DNA of 64,000 nt from Haemophilus parainfluenzae (lineage in GTDB: Bacteria; Pseudomonadota; Gammaproteobacteria; Enterobacterales; Pasteurellaceae), in NCBI RefSeq assembly GCF_014931275.1, contig NZ_CP063110.1:1100001-1164000 (forward strand), in the 5' to 3' direction. Within the stretch, counting starts at the first letter, position 1; the number at the start of each line of letters is the position of its first letter. Positions 18,959 through 27,928 of the stretch are shown here, piece after piece. The notes under the pieces are model-generated. The model had not been told where the DNA came from. It made no database searches and saw only the letters and a program-made list of their open reading frames with translations. The translations under genes were made by a program, and so were the position numbers.

Positions 18959-19680
18959 CTTTTTCCCTCTAATAACTCATTTAATAATTGCTGTTGGAGC
19001 ATCCACAAATTTTCTTGGTTAAGTTCTCGTGGTGCTTTACCTTCAGGTTTTATGACATCAGATAATGCTGGTTGATTAGACTGCGGTGAGCGTAATACAA
19101 AAATACGCTGGCTTAAGCGTAATGCTTCTTGAGGATCATGTGTAACCAATAACACTGATTTATTTTTTAATAGTTCATAGGCCAAGTTTTGTAATTGGTA
19201 ACGACTAATCGCATCAAGGGCAGAGAAGGGCTCGTCAAGTAAAACTAAATCAGCATTTTGCATTAAAACTCGAGCTAGGGCGACGCGTTGTTTTTGTCCT
19301 CCAGATAATTGATAACAGTTTTTATGAAGATGTTCTGACATGCCTACTTGTTCAAGTAGTGCTTTTGCTTGAAGAGTTGTTTTTGCAGATTTATTCCCGA
19401 ATAGTACGTTTTCTAATTGGACGTTATCAATAATTGAAAGCCAGGGATAAAGAGTATCTTTTTGTGGTAGCCATGCCACTCGAATATTAGGATGAAAGAT
19501 GATATTACCTTGAATCTTCCCTTGTATTTCAAGCCCTGCAATTAATCTTAAAAGCGTTGATTTACCTACACCAGAACAGCCAAGCAAACTGACCCATTCA
19601 TTAGGTAAAAGCGTTAAATCAAGGTGTTCAAATAGTACTTGCCCACCAAAAGCAAGACTAAGATCCTGAATATGCACCAT
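18955..19680 (-). CDS. thiZ: ABC transporter ATPase for thiamine pyrimidine precursor
   Basis: ATP-hydrolysing subunit that powers uptake through ThiX with ThiY. The 241-residue protein has Walker A GCSGVGKST (near residues 34-42), Q-loop WLPQKDTLYPW, ABC signature LSGGQKQRVALARVL and Walker B DLVLLDEPFSALD, then an H-loop LLVTHDPQEA. It is the first gene of the operon, 86 bases downstream of the TPP riboswitch; AAGG lies 8 bases before its ATG. Confidence 0.93.
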   Translation of the reverse strand: MVHIQDLSLAFGGQVLFEHLDLTLLPNEWVSLLGCSGVGKSTLLRLIAGLEIQGKIQGNIIFHPNIRVAWLPQKDTLYPWLSIIDNVQLENVLFGNKSAKTTLQAKALLEQVGMSEHLHKNCYQLSGGQKQRVALARVLMQNADLVLLDEPFSALDAISRYQLQNLAYELLKNKSVLLVTHDPQEALRLSQRIFVLRSPQSNQPALSDVIKPEGKAPRELNQENLWMLQQQLLNELLEGKR

Positions 19681-19766
19681 AGTATTAACCTTACTGATTA
19701 ATAACTAAAGGCTTTGAGAAAAAAGGATTGAAAATAGATATGAAGAATGAAAAGTATTTTGGCATA

Positions 19767-19842
19767 TTAGTTTCCTACGTCAGTGCTAACTGTTTCAGGT
19801 TCACGGGTATCATCTCAGCCACTTTGTGGCACCCCGACTAAA
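19767..19842 (-). promoter_or_regulatory. TPP riboswitch (THI element)
   Basis: Read on the minus strand, the conserved blocks are GGGGTGCC, GGCTGAGATGATACCC and GTGAACCTGA, followed by GACGTAGGAAACTA. The P1 helix pairs TTTAGT (19842-19837) with ACTAA (19771-19767). This is the standard thiamine pyrophosphate aptamer. The 86 bases after it contain no clear T-tailed terminator stem, so control of translation initiation of thiZ seems more likely than attenuation. Confidence 0.97.
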
Positions 19843-19852
19843 GTTGAAAACG

Positions 19853-19881
19853 ATTGTATATCTCAATGTAGAATAAAACAA
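19853..19881 (-). promoter_or_regulatory. Promoter of the thiamine operon
   Basis: On the minus strand, TTGTTT (19881-19876), 17 bases, then TACAAT (19858-19853). Transcription would begin a few bases before the riboswitch P1 helix, which fits well. Confidence 0.65.
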
Positions 19882-19970
19882 GAATAAATTTCATTTGATG
19901 AGAGAGGTTCTCTTGTTTAGCGCTGATAACGTATACTTAATATGCTTGAATATAAAAAAGATGTAGACCG

Positions 19971-19995
19971 GATCAAACTTAAGTTTGATCTTTTT
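19971..19995 (+). terminator. Orphan terminator-like palindrome
   Basis: GATCAAACTTAAGTTTGATC is a perfect 20-base palindrome followed on the plus strand by five T. No recognised gene lies upstream on the plus strand, only about 110 bases with a 22-codon open frame from 19899 that has no family resemblance. It lies in the 445-base gap between thiZ and the tRNA genes, whose other contents are the riboswitch and thi promoter. It may end a small RNA, or be a palindromic protein-binding site. Confidence 0.5.
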
Positions 19996-20125
19996 AGCTT
20001 GGAATGAGAAGAGCAATATAAGAATAAAATAATTATATTTTCGCAGAAATACTTTCAGTATAAGAAATAACTAATAAAATAAGTTTTTAAAAATTTTCAA
20101 AATGTGATTGGATTTGAAATTAAAA

Positions 20126-20212
20126 TGGTGCCCGAAGCCAGACTTGAACTGGCACGCCTCGAAAGGCGAGGGATTTTAAATCCCTTGTGTCTACCGATTC
20201 CACCACTCGGGC
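20126..20212 (-). tRNA. tRNA-Leu (anticodon TAA)
   Basis: Class II tRNA of 87 bases with a long variable arm. On the minus strand it starts GCCCGAGTGG, has the anticodon loop in GGGATTTAAAATCCC, the T arm GTTCAAGTC, and ends with an encoded CCA. Last of three tRNA genes in a minus-strand cluster. Confidence 0.97.
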
Positions 20213-20240
20213 ATCGAGTGATTAACTAACTGCGTGGTTA

Positions 20241-20314
20241 TGGAGGCGTGTCCCGGAGTCGAACCGAGCTACATGGATTTGCAATCCAGTGCATAACCGC
20301 TTTGCTAACACGCC
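20241..20314 (-). tRNA. tRNA-Cys (anticodon GCA)
   Basis: 74 bases. Minus strand starts GGCGTGTTAGCAAAGCGG, has TGGATTGCAAATCCA as anticodon arm, GTTCGACTC in the T arm and an encoded CCA end. Middle gene of the cluster. Confidence 0.97.
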
Positions 20315-20321
20315 GTTAGTT

Positions 20322-20397
<76 letters not shown>

Positions 20398-20417
20398 ATA
20401 CGCTGTTAGTGCGGTGC

Positions 20418-20445
20418 ATTTTACGGAAATTTGAAATTCTGTCAA
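20418..20445 (-). promoter_or_regulatory. Promoter of the tRNA-Gly-Cys-Leu operon
   Basis: On the minus strand, consensus TTGACA (20445-20440), 16 bases, TAAAAT (20423-20418), then a GC-rich GCACCGCAC stretch just before the tRNA. A GC-rich discriminator is typical of stable RNA promoters under stringent control. Confidence 0.85.
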
Positions 20446-20652
20446 TCGAAGATCTTAAAAAAAAATTCAAATGTTGAAAAAATCTTCGTTTCGGTTGAAA
20501 TTACAGCAAAATTTAGCACAAGAATATAATTTTTACAGAGTTTTCAATTTCTACTTTTATCGTGAGTAGCTTTATGACAAAATTGGAGCGTTTTGCTCGC
20601 CATTAAATAAAGAAAAGTGCGATCAAGTTTTTGCATGTTTTAGAGGTAAATT

Positions 20653-21762
20653 ATGACACAACAATATTCTATCGATACATTATTAGCCCAAGCGGGGAAT
20701 CGCAGCGATGAGCGCACGGGTGCGGTTTCAACGCCAATTTATCTTTCAACAGCTTATGGCCATCATGGGATTGGCGAAAGTACCGGATTTGATTATACGC
20801 GTACGAAAAATCCAACGCGTAGTGTTTTGGAAGATACCGTAGCAAAATTAGAGAATGGTGATCGTGGTTTTGCTTTTGCTTCAGGTATGGCAGCAATTCA
20901 AGTGCTGATGAACCTATTTAAAGGCCCAGATGAATGGATTGTGTCAAGTGATGTATATGGTGGGACTTATCGTTTATTGGATTTTGCCTATAAAAATAAC
21001 AACAGCGTAAAACCCGTTTATGTGAATACCGCTTCTTTAGCTGAAATTGAAGCCGCTATTACAGCGAATACAAAAGCGATTTTTATTGAAACCCCATCGA
21101 ATCCATTAATGGAAGAGTGTGATGTAGCAGAAATTGCGAAATTAGCGAAAAAACACGATTTATTAATGATTGTGGATAATACCTTCTTAACTCCAGTGCT
21201 ATCTCGTCCATTAGATTTAGGCGCAGATATTGTAATCCACAGTGGCACGAAATATATTGCGGGTCATAATGATAGTTTAGTGGGCTTGATTATTGCAAAA
21301 GGGCAAGAACTTTGTGATCGTATCGCTTATATTCAAAATGGTGCAGGTGCCGTACTTTCACCATTTGATTCTTGGTTAACCGTGCGTGGAATGAAAACCC
21401 TTTCATTACGTATGAAACGCCATCAAGATAATGCGAAGGCGATTGCAGAATTTTTACGTCAACAGCCACAAATTGATAGTGTGTTATATCCAAACAAAGG
21501 TGGTATGCTATCTTTCCGTTTGAAAGATGAAAATTGGGTGAATACTTTCTTAAAATCAATCAAATTGATTACCTTTGCTGAAAGTCTAGGAGGAACAGAA
21601 AGCTTTATTACCTATCCTGCAACTCAAACTCATATGGATATTCCAGAAGCAGAACGCGTCGCTCGTGGTATTACAAACACATTATTGCGTTTTTCTGTTG
21701 GTTTAGAAGATGTAGAAGACATCAAAGCCGATTTATTACAGGCATTTGCACAACTTAAATAA
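20653..21762 (+). CDS. metB: Cystathionine gamma-synthase
   Basis: PLP enzyme of the Cys/Met metabolism family that condenses an activated homoserine with cysteine to cystathionine. The 369 residues match MetB from Haemophilus. Visible marks are STAYGHHGIGESTGFDYTRTKNPTR, ASGMAAIQVLM, the PLP lysine in VIHSGTKYIAGHND and the C-terminal RFSVGLED. Close relatives (MetC, cystathionine gamma-lyase) share these, so assignment within the family is less sure. It shares its homoserine source with the thr operon at 1.8-6.6 kb. It is followed by trxA after 117 bases. Confidence 0.9.
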   Translation: MTQQYSIDTLLAQAGNRSDERTGAVSTPIYLSTAYGHHGIGESTGFDYTRTKNPTRSVLEDTVAKLENGDRGFAFASGMAAIQVLMNLFKGPDEWIVSSDVYGGTYRLLDFAYKNNNSVKPVYVNTASLAEIEAAITANTKAIFIETPSNPLMEECDVAEIAKLAKKHDLLMIVDNTFLTPVLSRPLDLGADIVIHSGTKYIAGHNDSLVGLIIAKGQELCDRIAYIQNGAGAVLSPFDSWLTVRGMKTLSLRMKRHQDNAKAIAEFLRQQPQIDSVLYPNKGGMLSFRLKDENWVNTFLKSIKLITFAESLGGTESFITYPATQTHMDIPEAERVARGITNTLLRFSVGLEDVEDIKADLLQAFAQLK

Positions 21763-21879
21763 TTAGTTTTTATCAATCGGACTAATCTGTGCAATTCAAT
21801 ATGCCTTGTGCTATTATGCACAACATCAATTAACGCTAGGTGTTGATTTGTCAGCACCTTATTAAATAAGGAAACAAAA

Positions 21880-22203
21880 ATGAGCGAAGTATTACATATT
21901 AATGATGCAGATTTTGAAACTGCGGTTGTGCAATCAGATATCCCTGTATTAGTGGATTTTTGGGCACCTTGGTGTGGCCCTTGCAAAATGATTGCACCAA
22001 TTTTAGATGAAATCGCACCTGAATTCGCAGGTAAAGCAAAAATCGTTAAAATCAACGTAGATGACAACCAATTAGTGGCTGGTCAATTTGGTATACGTAG
22101 TATTCCAACTTTACTACTTTTCAAAAATGGCCAACTTGTTGCAACACAAGTCGGTGCGTTACCAAAAAATCAATTAGCGGCGTTTATTAATCAACACCTA
22201 TAA
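21880..22203 (+). CDS. trxA: Thioredoxin
   Basis: Cytoplasmic dithiol-disulfide oxidoreductase, 107 residues. The redox motif WCGPC lies near residues 31-35 in [21 protein letters not shown], and the cis-proline loop is [14 protein letters not shown]. The start has AAGGAA 9 bases upstream. It ends at a hairpin terminator shared with the convergent ligase gene. Confidence 0.97.
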   Translation: MSEVLHINDADFETAVVQSDIPVLVDFWAPWCGPCKMIAPILDEIAPEFAGKAKIVKINVDDNQLVAGQFGIRSIPTLLLFKNGQLVATQVGALPKNQLAAFINQHL

Positions 22204-22220
22204 TTGAGTTATCAAATATA

Positions 22221-22263
22221 AAGAGCGGTCAAAAATAGCGATGTTTTTGACCGTTCTTATTTT
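22221..22263. terminator. Bidirectional terminator between trxA and the ligase gene
   Basis: AAGAGCGGTCAAAAA pairs with TTTTTGACCGTTCTT (one G-T pair) around an eight-base loop, followed by a T run. It overlaps the stop codon of the minus-strand ligase gene. Confidence 0.8.
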
Positions 22264-23066
22264 TTCTCTCGCCAATAAGTGGCAAAACGAGGTTTTCCTG
22301 AATTAGTTAATCCACGATATTTATAGGTGATTGTGGAGCCAATAGGTGGTGGATTTTCGCGCTCACTCAGATTAAATCCTGAACCAATTTTGAATTTTCC
22401 ACGATGGTTTTCACAGGTGAGCGATCCGAGTATATTCTCAAATTGTCCTTTTCCTTTGTGATGTGCTATCACAGTGCACTCTTCATCATAAGTGCTTTTT
22501 AACTTTAAAATTTGTGTACTGCGTTTTCTTTCGTAAGGCGCATTAGGATTACGTAATACAATCCCTTCACCTTTTTTCGCTTCCACTTCATACAAATACT
22601 CGAATAAATGTGTTTTATCTCGTATCGGAATTTGCGGAATAATCTTGATATAAGGTGTAGGGTGTTCTTTCAAATAATCTTCTAAGGTTTTGAGACGTTC
22701 AAAGAGATTGCCTGATGCATTAGGCACATCGAAAACATAAAGTATCAATTTTGTCCAATTATCATCTTTAAAGGATTTCGTGATAGAGGCAATCTCTTCA
22801 AATTGATTACGTTCACTAAATATCTCACCATCAATGGCAAAAGGCGGAAATTGAGCGGTAAAATAGGTCGGTGCGGGCAAGGGCAGTCCTTGACGACTTA
22901 ATAATGTTTTGCCATCCCAATAACCTCGTACCCCATCTAATTTTTCTGACATTACCCAACCTTGAACATCTTGGTTTTCATAAGTGTCTAATAGCATTAA
23001 ATCACGCTCATTCGCCCAGGTTATTTGGCTGAATAGGAGGCAAAGTAATAAGTAAATCGCTCTCAT
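22257..23066 (-). CDS. Periplasmic ATP-dependent DNA ligase
   Basis: Minimal ATP-dependent DNA ligase with a signal peptide. Residues 1-18 form a hydrophobic leader ending in TWA; the catalytic motif I is SEKLDGVRGYWDGK with the adenylated lysine near residue 43; FAIDGEIF, GEGIVLRNP and ILKLKSTYDEECTVIAHHKGKGQ are further nucleotidyltransferase motifs, and an OB-fold follows. The 269 residues match the H. influenzae enzyme that I recall being characterised biochemically. Export suggests a role on DNA in the periplasm, for example during uptake, but this is inference. It is divergent from gmhA. Confidence 0.93.
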   Translation of the reverse strand: MRAIYLLLCLLFSQITWANERDLMLLDTYENQDVQGWVMSEKLDGVRGYWDGKTLLSRQGLPLPAPTYFTAQFPPFAIDGEIFSERNQFEEIASITKSFKDDNWTKLILYVFDVPNASGNLFERLKTLEDYLKEHPTPYIKIIPQIPIRDKTHLFEYLYEVEAKKGEGIVLRNPNAPYERKRSTQILKLKSTYDEECTVIAHHKGKGQFENILGSLTCENHRGKFKIGSGFNLSERENPPPIGSTITYKYRGLTNSGKPRFATYWREKK

Positions 23067-23266
23067 GATGTTTCCTTTTTAAATTTATTGAGTTTAAAAA
23101 GTGCGGTCATTTTTTACAGCGTTTTTAATTGAATTTGTGATTCGTATCGCAAAATAATGAGAAGTCAGCTGAAAAATAGAGAGATAAGAAAGAGCGCTAG
23201 ATTATTTGAAATGAACGCTATACAATGCCAACGCTATCGCGAATTTTAATTTTTAAGGAGAATAAA

Positions 23267-23851
23267 ATGTATTTTGATCAAATTAAAGCTGAGCTTGTGG
23301 AAGCACAAGACGTACTAAATAAGTTTGTTTCAGATGATAACAACATCAAACTCATTGAAAAAGCAGCTAAATTGTTAGCCGAAAGCTTTAAAAATGGCGG
23401 TAAAGTATTATCTTGCGGTAATGGTGGTTCTCACTGTGATGCTATGCACTTCGCAGAAGAACTCACAGGTCGTTATCGTGAAAATCGTCCTGGTTATCCC
23501 GCAATTGCAATTTCAGATGTAAGTCATTTAAGCTGTGTAAGTAATGACTTTGGTTATGAATATGTTTTCTCTCGCTTTGTTGAGGCCGTCGGTAAAGAAG
23601 GCGATGTTTTATTCGGATTATCAACATCAGGCAATTCTAAAAATATCTTAAATGCGATTGAAGCGGCAAAAGCAAAAGGCATGAAAGTGATTGCGATGAC
23701 AGGTAAAGATGGCGGTAAAATGGCCGGCTTAGCGGATGTTGAAATTCGTGTGCCACACTTTGGTTATGCAGATCGTATTCAAGAAATCCACATCAAAGTG
23801 ATCCATATTTTAATGATGTTAGTTGAATTTGAAATGGCGAAAGAGGCTTAA
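23267..23851 (+). CDS. gmhA: Sedoheptulose 7-phosphate isomerase
   Basis: Converts sedoheptulose 7-phosphate to D-glycero-D-manno-heptose 7-phosphate, the first step to the heptose of lipooligosaccharide inner core. The SIS domain is almost identical in sequence to E. coli Gmh[32 protein letters not shown] and STSGNS. The open frame extends to 23225 but AAGGAG at 23255-23260 fixes ATG 23267, giving 194 residues as expected. It has its own terminator before the art operon. Confidence 0.97.
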   Translation: MYFDQIKAELVEAQDVLNKFVSDDNNIKLIEKAAKLLAESFKNGGKVLSCGNGGSHCDAMHFAEELTGRYRENRPGYPAIAISDVSHLSCVSNDFGYEYVFSRFVEAVGKEGDVLFGLSTSGNSKNILNAIEAAKAKGMKVIAMTGKDGGKMAGLADVEIRVPHFGYADRIQEIHIKVIHILMMLVEFEMAKEA

Positions 23852-23888
23852 TACACGACAAGTGCGGTTAAAAATTCAATGATTTAAA

Positions 23889-23917
23889 GATCCCAAAAAG
23901 TTTTTTGGGATTTTTTA
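23889..23917 (+). terminator. Terminator of gmhA
   Basis: ATCCCAAAA pairs with TTTTGGGAT, followed by a run of six T. Confidence 0.85.
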
Positions 23918-23927
23918 TAAAAAACGC

Positions 23928-23963
23928 TTGCATAAATAATCACTAAAAAGTAATATTTATTCA
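23928..23963 (+). promoter_or_regulatory. art promoter overlapped by two ARG boxes
   Basis: The promoter is TTGCAT (23928-23933), 17 bases, TAATAT (23951-23956). Two ARG-box-like palindromes, TGCATAAATAATCA (23929-23942) and GTAATATTTATTCA (23950-23963), each match 8 of the 10 fixed positions of TGAAT-N4-ATTCA, and their starts are 21 bases apart, the spacing ArgR hexamers require. Arginine-bound ArgR would cover both promoter elements and repress the operon. Confidence 0.8.
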
Positions 23964-24000
23964 CTCTTACAAGTCAATCAAGGATAGCAGTAAACTTAAA

Positions 24001-24738
24001 ATGGCGATTAGTGTTAAAAATTTGAATTTCTTTTATGGTTCATCACAAGCATTGTTTGATATCAATCTTGATGCACAAGAAGGCGATACCGTGGTGTTGC
24101 TCGGACCAAGTGGAGCAGGGAAAAGTACGTTAATCCGTACATTAAATTTGTTAGAAGTGCCAACTTCTGGTGAATTACATATTGCGAATAACCATTTTGA
24201 TTTGTCTCAGGCGAATAATAATCCAAAAGCCATTCGTCAACTTCGTCAAGATGTAGGAATGGTATTTCAGCAATACAATCTTTGGCCGCATTTAACGGTA
24301 ATTGAAAACCTGATTGAAGCGCCGAAAAAAGTCTTAGGCATTAGCGAGGAAGAAGCGAAAAAAGATGCATTAGAACTTTTAAAACGTTTACGTTTGGAAG
24401 AGCATGCCGATCGTTTCCCCCTTCACTTATCAGGCGGTCAGCAACAACGTGTAGCTATTGCTCGAGCATTAATGATGAAACCGCAAGTGTTATTGTTTGA
24501 TGAACCAACGGCAGCACTGGATCCTGAAATCACAGCTCAAGTTGTTGATATTATTAAAGAACTTCAACAAACAGGTATTACTCAAGTGATTGTAACCCAC
24601 GAAGTGAACGTGGCACAAAAAGTGGCGACAAAGGTCGTTTATATGGAACAAGGTAAGATTATTGAAATAGGCAGTGCAGATTGCTTTGATAATCCCAAAA
24701 CCGAACAATTTAAACAATATCTTTCACACTCAGAATAA
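24001..24738 (+). CDS. artP: Arginine ABC transporter ATP-binding protein
   Basis: ATPase of the high-affinity arginine importer. Walker [10 protein letters not shown] (about residues 36-44), Q-loop [13 protein letters not shown], signature [15 protein letters not shown] and Walker [15 protein letters not shown] are all intact in 245 residues. First gene of the four-gene artPIQM operon; the 12-base gap to artI and the upstream ARG boxes support arginine transport rather than another polar amino acid. Confidence 0.94.
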   Translation: MAISVKNLNFFYGSSQALFDINLDAQEGDTVVLLGPSGAGKSTLIRTLNLLEVPTSGELHIANNHFDLSQANNNPKAIRQLRQDVGMVFQQYNLWPHLTVIENLIEAPKKVLGISEEEAKKDALELLKRLRLEEHADRFPLHLSGGQQQRVAIARALMMKPQVLLFDEPTAALDPEITAQVVDIIKELQQTGITQVIVTHEVNVAQKVATKVVYMEQGKIIEIGSADCFDNPKTEQFKQYLSHSE

Positions 24739-24749
24739 GGAAACACAAC

Positions 24750-25469
24750 ATGAAAAAATTACTTTTAAGCGCAATGTTAATGGGCTCAGCTTTTGCTGCG
24801 AATGCACAAGAAATCACTTTTGCGATGGAGCCGAGCTACCCACCATTTGAAACAACGAATGAAAAAGGTGAAATTATCGGTTTTGATGTGGATGTAGCGA
24901 ATGCAATTTGTAAGGAAATTCAAGCAACTTGTCACTTTAAAAGCCAAGCATTTGATGCGTTAATTCCAGGCTTAAAATCTAAACGTTTTGATGCTTCAAT
25001 TTCTGCTATTGATATTACTGAAGCGCGTGCAAAACAAGTGTCGTTCTCTAATGCTTACTATGATAGTTCAGCAAGCTATGTTGCGTTAAAAGGCAAAGCG
25101 GATTTAGCTTCAGCAAAAACAGTTGGTGTTCAAAACGGAACAACATTCCAACAATATACTGCAGCAGAAAGCAAACAATATAATGCAAAAGCTTATGCCA
25201 GCCTTCAAGATGCGATCTTAGACTTAAAAAATGGTCGTATTGATATCATCTTCGGTGATACCGCCGTATTGTCTGATATGATTTCTAAAGAGCCTGAAAT
25301 TCAATTTGTTGGCGAGAAAGTGACTAACAAAAAATATTTCGGTAATGGTTTAGGTATCGCGGTAAATAAATCAAGCAAAGAATTGCTTGAAAGCTTGAAC
25401 AAAGGTTTAGAAGCGGTGAAAGCAAACGGTGAATACCAAAAAATCTATGATAAATGGATGACTAAATAA
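24750..25469 (+). CDS. artI: Arginine-binding periplasmic protein
   Basis: Solute-binding protein of family 3. Signal peptide of about 19 residues ending AANAQ, then [34 protein letters not shown], the family-3 opening signature. 239 residues. Amino-acid binding residues cannot be assigned further by eye. It sits between the ATPase and the two permease genes. Confidence 0.93.
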   Translation: MKKLLLSAMLMGSAFAANAQEITFAMEPSYPPFETTNEKGEIIGFDVDVANAICKEIQATCHFKSQAFDALIPGLKSKRFDASISAIDITEARAKQVSFSNAYYDSSASYVALKGKADLASAKTVGVQNGTTFQQYTAAESKQYNAKAYASLQDAILDLKNGRIDIIFGDTAVLSDMISKEPEIQFVGEKVTNKKYFGNGLGIAVNKSSKELLESLNKGLEAVKANGEYQKIYDKWMTK

Positions 25470-25472
25470 TCT

Positions 25473-26144
25473 ATGTTTTATGATTATCTTACATTAATTG
25501 GACACGCAGCCCTAATGACCTTAGGGCTTGCTATTTGCTCTCTGATTGTCGGTTTATTACTCAGCATTGTTTTCACCGCCTTAGAAGCCAATAAATATGC
25601 ATTTATTGCAAAACCAGCTTCTGTTGTGATTGCTTTATTGCGTGGTTTACCGGAAATCTTGGTGGTTCTACTGATTTATTTTGGTTCAACCCAAGTAGTA
25701 GAAATGCTGACAGGGGAGTATATCGAATTCAGCGCCTTTGGTTGTGGTGTATTTGCATTGTCTTTGATTTTTGCCTCTTATGCTTCACAAACTTTACGTG
25801 GTGCGATTCAAGCCATTCCAAAAGGGCAGTGGGAATCAGGTGCAGCGTTAGGCTTAAGCCGTCCTTATACCTTCATCAATTTAATTATGCCACAAGTGTG
25901 GCGACATGCTTTACCGGGCTTAAGCAATCAATGGCTCGTGTTATTAAAAGATACCGCGCTGGTGTCGTTAATCGGGGTAGATGATTTAATGCGTCAAGCC
26001 GGATACATCAATACAAACACCCATGAACCTTTCACTTGGTATGGTATTGCAGCCTTGATTTATTTAGTGATTACTTTGATTAGCCAAGCAGGTATTCGAA
26101 AATTAGAATTACGTTTCACTCGATTTGAACGGGGAGTCGAATAA
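25473..26144 (+). CDS. artQ: Arginine ABC transporter permease ArtQ
   Basis: Membrane permease of the HisMQ family, 223 residues with about five helices. The family loop [27 protein letters not shown] (near residues 105-131) contacts ArtP. Begins 3 bases after the artI stop and overlaps artM by one base (TAATG), so the two permeases are coupled. Confidence 0.93.
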   Translation: MFYDYLTLIGHAALMTLGLAICSLIVGLLLSIVFTALEANKYAFIAKPASVVIALLRGLPEILVVLLIYFGSTQVVEMLTGEYIEFSAFGCGVFALSLIFASYASQTLRGAIQAIPKGQWESGAALGLSRPYTFINLIMPQVWRHALPGLSNQWLVLLKDTALVSLIGVDDLMRQAGYINTNTHEPFTWYGIAALIYLVITLISQAGIRKLELRFTRFERGVE

Positions 26145-26827
26145 TGTTTCAAGAGTATTTAGCAGTGATTGCTCAAGGTATTCCGACTAGCCTGTTGCTT
26201 ACAGTTGTGTCTTTGTTTATTGCCTTTTTCTTAGCGTTAGGTCTAACCTTCTTACTTTCTATTGGCAATAAATTGGTGAAAAGTGCGGTCAATTTGTTCC
26301 TTGTTTTATTTACAGGCACCCCACTTTTAGTGCAATTTTTCTTAATTTATGCAGGCCCTGGCCAATTCCAATGGTTGGTGGACAGCCCATTATGGGGATT
26401 ATTCTCCAATGCATGGTTCTGTGCTGCATTAGCTTTAGCATTGAATAGCGCGGCTTATTCAACCCAATTATTCCATGGGGCAGTAAAAGCGATCTCTAAA
26501 GGTCAATGGGAAAGCTGTGCAGCATTAGGTTTAAGTCGTATGCAGACTTTAAAAATCCTGATTCCTTATGCGTTAAAACGTGCGCTCCCGTCTTATACCA
26601 ATGAAATTATTTTGGTATTTAAAGGTACAGCATTAGCTTCTACCATTACGATCATGGATATCATGGGATATGCTCGCCAACTTTACGGCACCGAATATGA
26701 TGCACTCACTATCTACGGTATTGCAGGCGGTATTTACCTCATCATTACTGGTATTGCCACTTTATTACTCCGTCAGTTAGAAAATAAAGTGTTGTCATTC
26801 GAACGTATTGATACCGCCAAGGCATAA
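26144..26827 (+). CDS. artM: Arginine ABC transporter permease ArtM
   Basis: Second HisMQ-type permease of the heterodimer, 227 residues, with LNSAAYSTQLFHGAVKAISKGQWESCAALGLSR as the EAA-like loop. One-base overlap with artQ. The 3' end is followed by an uptake signal and then the terminator at 26851. Confidence 0.93.
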   Translation: MFQEYLAVIAQGIPTSLLLTVVSLFIAFFLALGLTFLLSIGNKLVKSAVNLFLVLFTGTPLLVQFFLIYAGPGQFQWLVDSPLWGLFSNAWFCAALALALNSAAYSTQLFHGAVKAISKGQWESCAALGLSRMQTLKILIPYALKRALPSYTNEIILVFKGTALASTITIMDIMGYARQLYGTEYDALTIYGIAGGIYLIITGIATLLLRQLENKVLSFERIDTAKA

Positions 26828-26850
26828 AGTGCGGTCAAAAATAGAAACAA

Positions 26851-26881
26851 ATCGGGCAGTTTAAAAATTGCCCGATTTTTT
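26851..26881 (+). terminator. Terminator of artPIQM
   Basis: ATCGGGCA and TGCCCGAT form an 8-bp stem around a ten-base loop, followed by six T. It also marks the left boundary of the accessory region. Confidence 0.88.
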
Positions 26882-26919
26882 ATATGATTAAAGAAAATAT
26901 TTTTATTTATGAGGCAATT

Positions 26920-27870
26920 ATGTCCGAATCATCTTCCCTAAAATTCCATCTCGAACTATTACGTTTAATTCCGAAAAACTATTCCATCAGCTCATTAGAA
27001 CTGCGAGAGAAATTGCTTGCATTAGGTATTGAGCGGGATTTGCGCAGTATTCAGCGTGCATTGAATACGTTATGTGAGCAGTTTGAAATTGATTGCAATA
27101 CCAATGATAAACCGTATAGCTATCGTTGGAAACCCGATGCAAAAGGCTTAGATATGCCGATTTTAAACGAACAACAATCGTTGGTGTTGATGTTGGCAAA
27201 GCAATATTTAGCCGGCATTTTACCTGCCAATATTATGCAATCGATGGAGGGGTTCTTTAAACAAGCGGATTACAATCTTGCTTATGAACCGCATAAAAAA
27301 GGCGCTTCAGAATGGCTCAATAAAGTGGCTATTGCACCAACTAGCCAGCCATTATTGCCTGCAAAAATTGATCCTGAAATTTTTAAGCAAATTAGTACCG
27401 CACTTTATCAAAACCGATTTTTGCAAGTGCATTATCGTAGCATCCACGGCAAAGAACATAAGGCTAAAGTTAAACCACTCGCTCTTGTCCAGCAAGGCCC
27501 TAGCAGTTATGTGGTGGCAGAATATGAGCATGGTGATATCTTACATTTAGCCTTGCATCGATTACTTGAAGTGAATGTCAGCACAATGCAATTTGAACGT
27601 CCGAAATTTAATCTAAAAGCTTATGTTGAAAGCCAAAAATTTGGCTTTAGTTCTGGTAGAAAAATTCGTTTAACTTTCCGTATTGATAAAAAAACAGGTG
27701 GCTTTTTGACAGAAACCCCGCTTTCAGCCGATCAAAGCGTAAAAGATTGTGGCACTGAATATGAAATTTCCGCGACCGTGATTGAGAGCGCCATGCTGGA
27801 GTGGTGGATTGCCCATTTTGGTGAAGATTACCAAGAAATTGACCGCACTTATTTAGACAAAAATACCTAA
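26920..27870 (+). CDS. WYL-domain transcriptional regulator
   Basis: About 316 residues. The N-terminal part (about 1-70) is a winged helix-turn-helix (LLRLIPKNYSISSLELREKLLALGIERDLRSIQRALNTL), the rest is a WYL-type ligand-sensing region (LQVHYRSIHGKEHKAKVKPLALVQQGPSSYVVAEYEHGDILHLALHRL) with a WCX-like C-terminal extension. GAGG upstream of ATG 26920 decides the start; an in-frame ATG at 26884 lies inside the terminator tail region. WYL proteins often control defence and DNA-stress genes. It is the first gene of the accessory region, and its stop codon shares a base with the first copy of an inverted repeat found before three units here. Confidence 0.88.
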   Translation: MSESSSLKFHLELLRLIPKNYSISSLELREKLLALGIERDLRSIQRALNTLCEQFEIDCNTNDKPYSYRWKPDAKGLDMPILNEQQSLVLMLAKQYLAGILPANIMQSMEGFFKQADYNLAYEPHKKGASEWLNKVAIAPTSQPLLPAKIDPEIFKQISTALYQNRFLQVHYRSIHGKEHKAKVKPLALVQQGPSSYVVAEYEHGDILHLALHRLLEVNVSTMQFERPKFNLKAYVESQKFGFSSGRKIRLTFRIDKKTGGFLTETPLSADQSVKDCGTEYEISATVIESAMLEWWIAHFGEDYQEIDRTYLDKNT

Positions 27871-27886
27871 CGACATAAATTGTCGC
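27870..27886. repeat. Island inverted repeat, copy 1
   Basis: ACGACA-TAAAT-TGTCGC, 17 bases. It begins on the last base of the WYL gene stop and lies 42 bases before the nucleotidase-like gene. Same 6-5-6 layout as copies at 30695 and 33897. Candidate operator or processing hairpin. Confidence 0.7.
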
Positions 27887-27928
27887 TTCATCTTTTATCA
27901 TTAAGCCATCAACAGAGAGGGCATTAAA

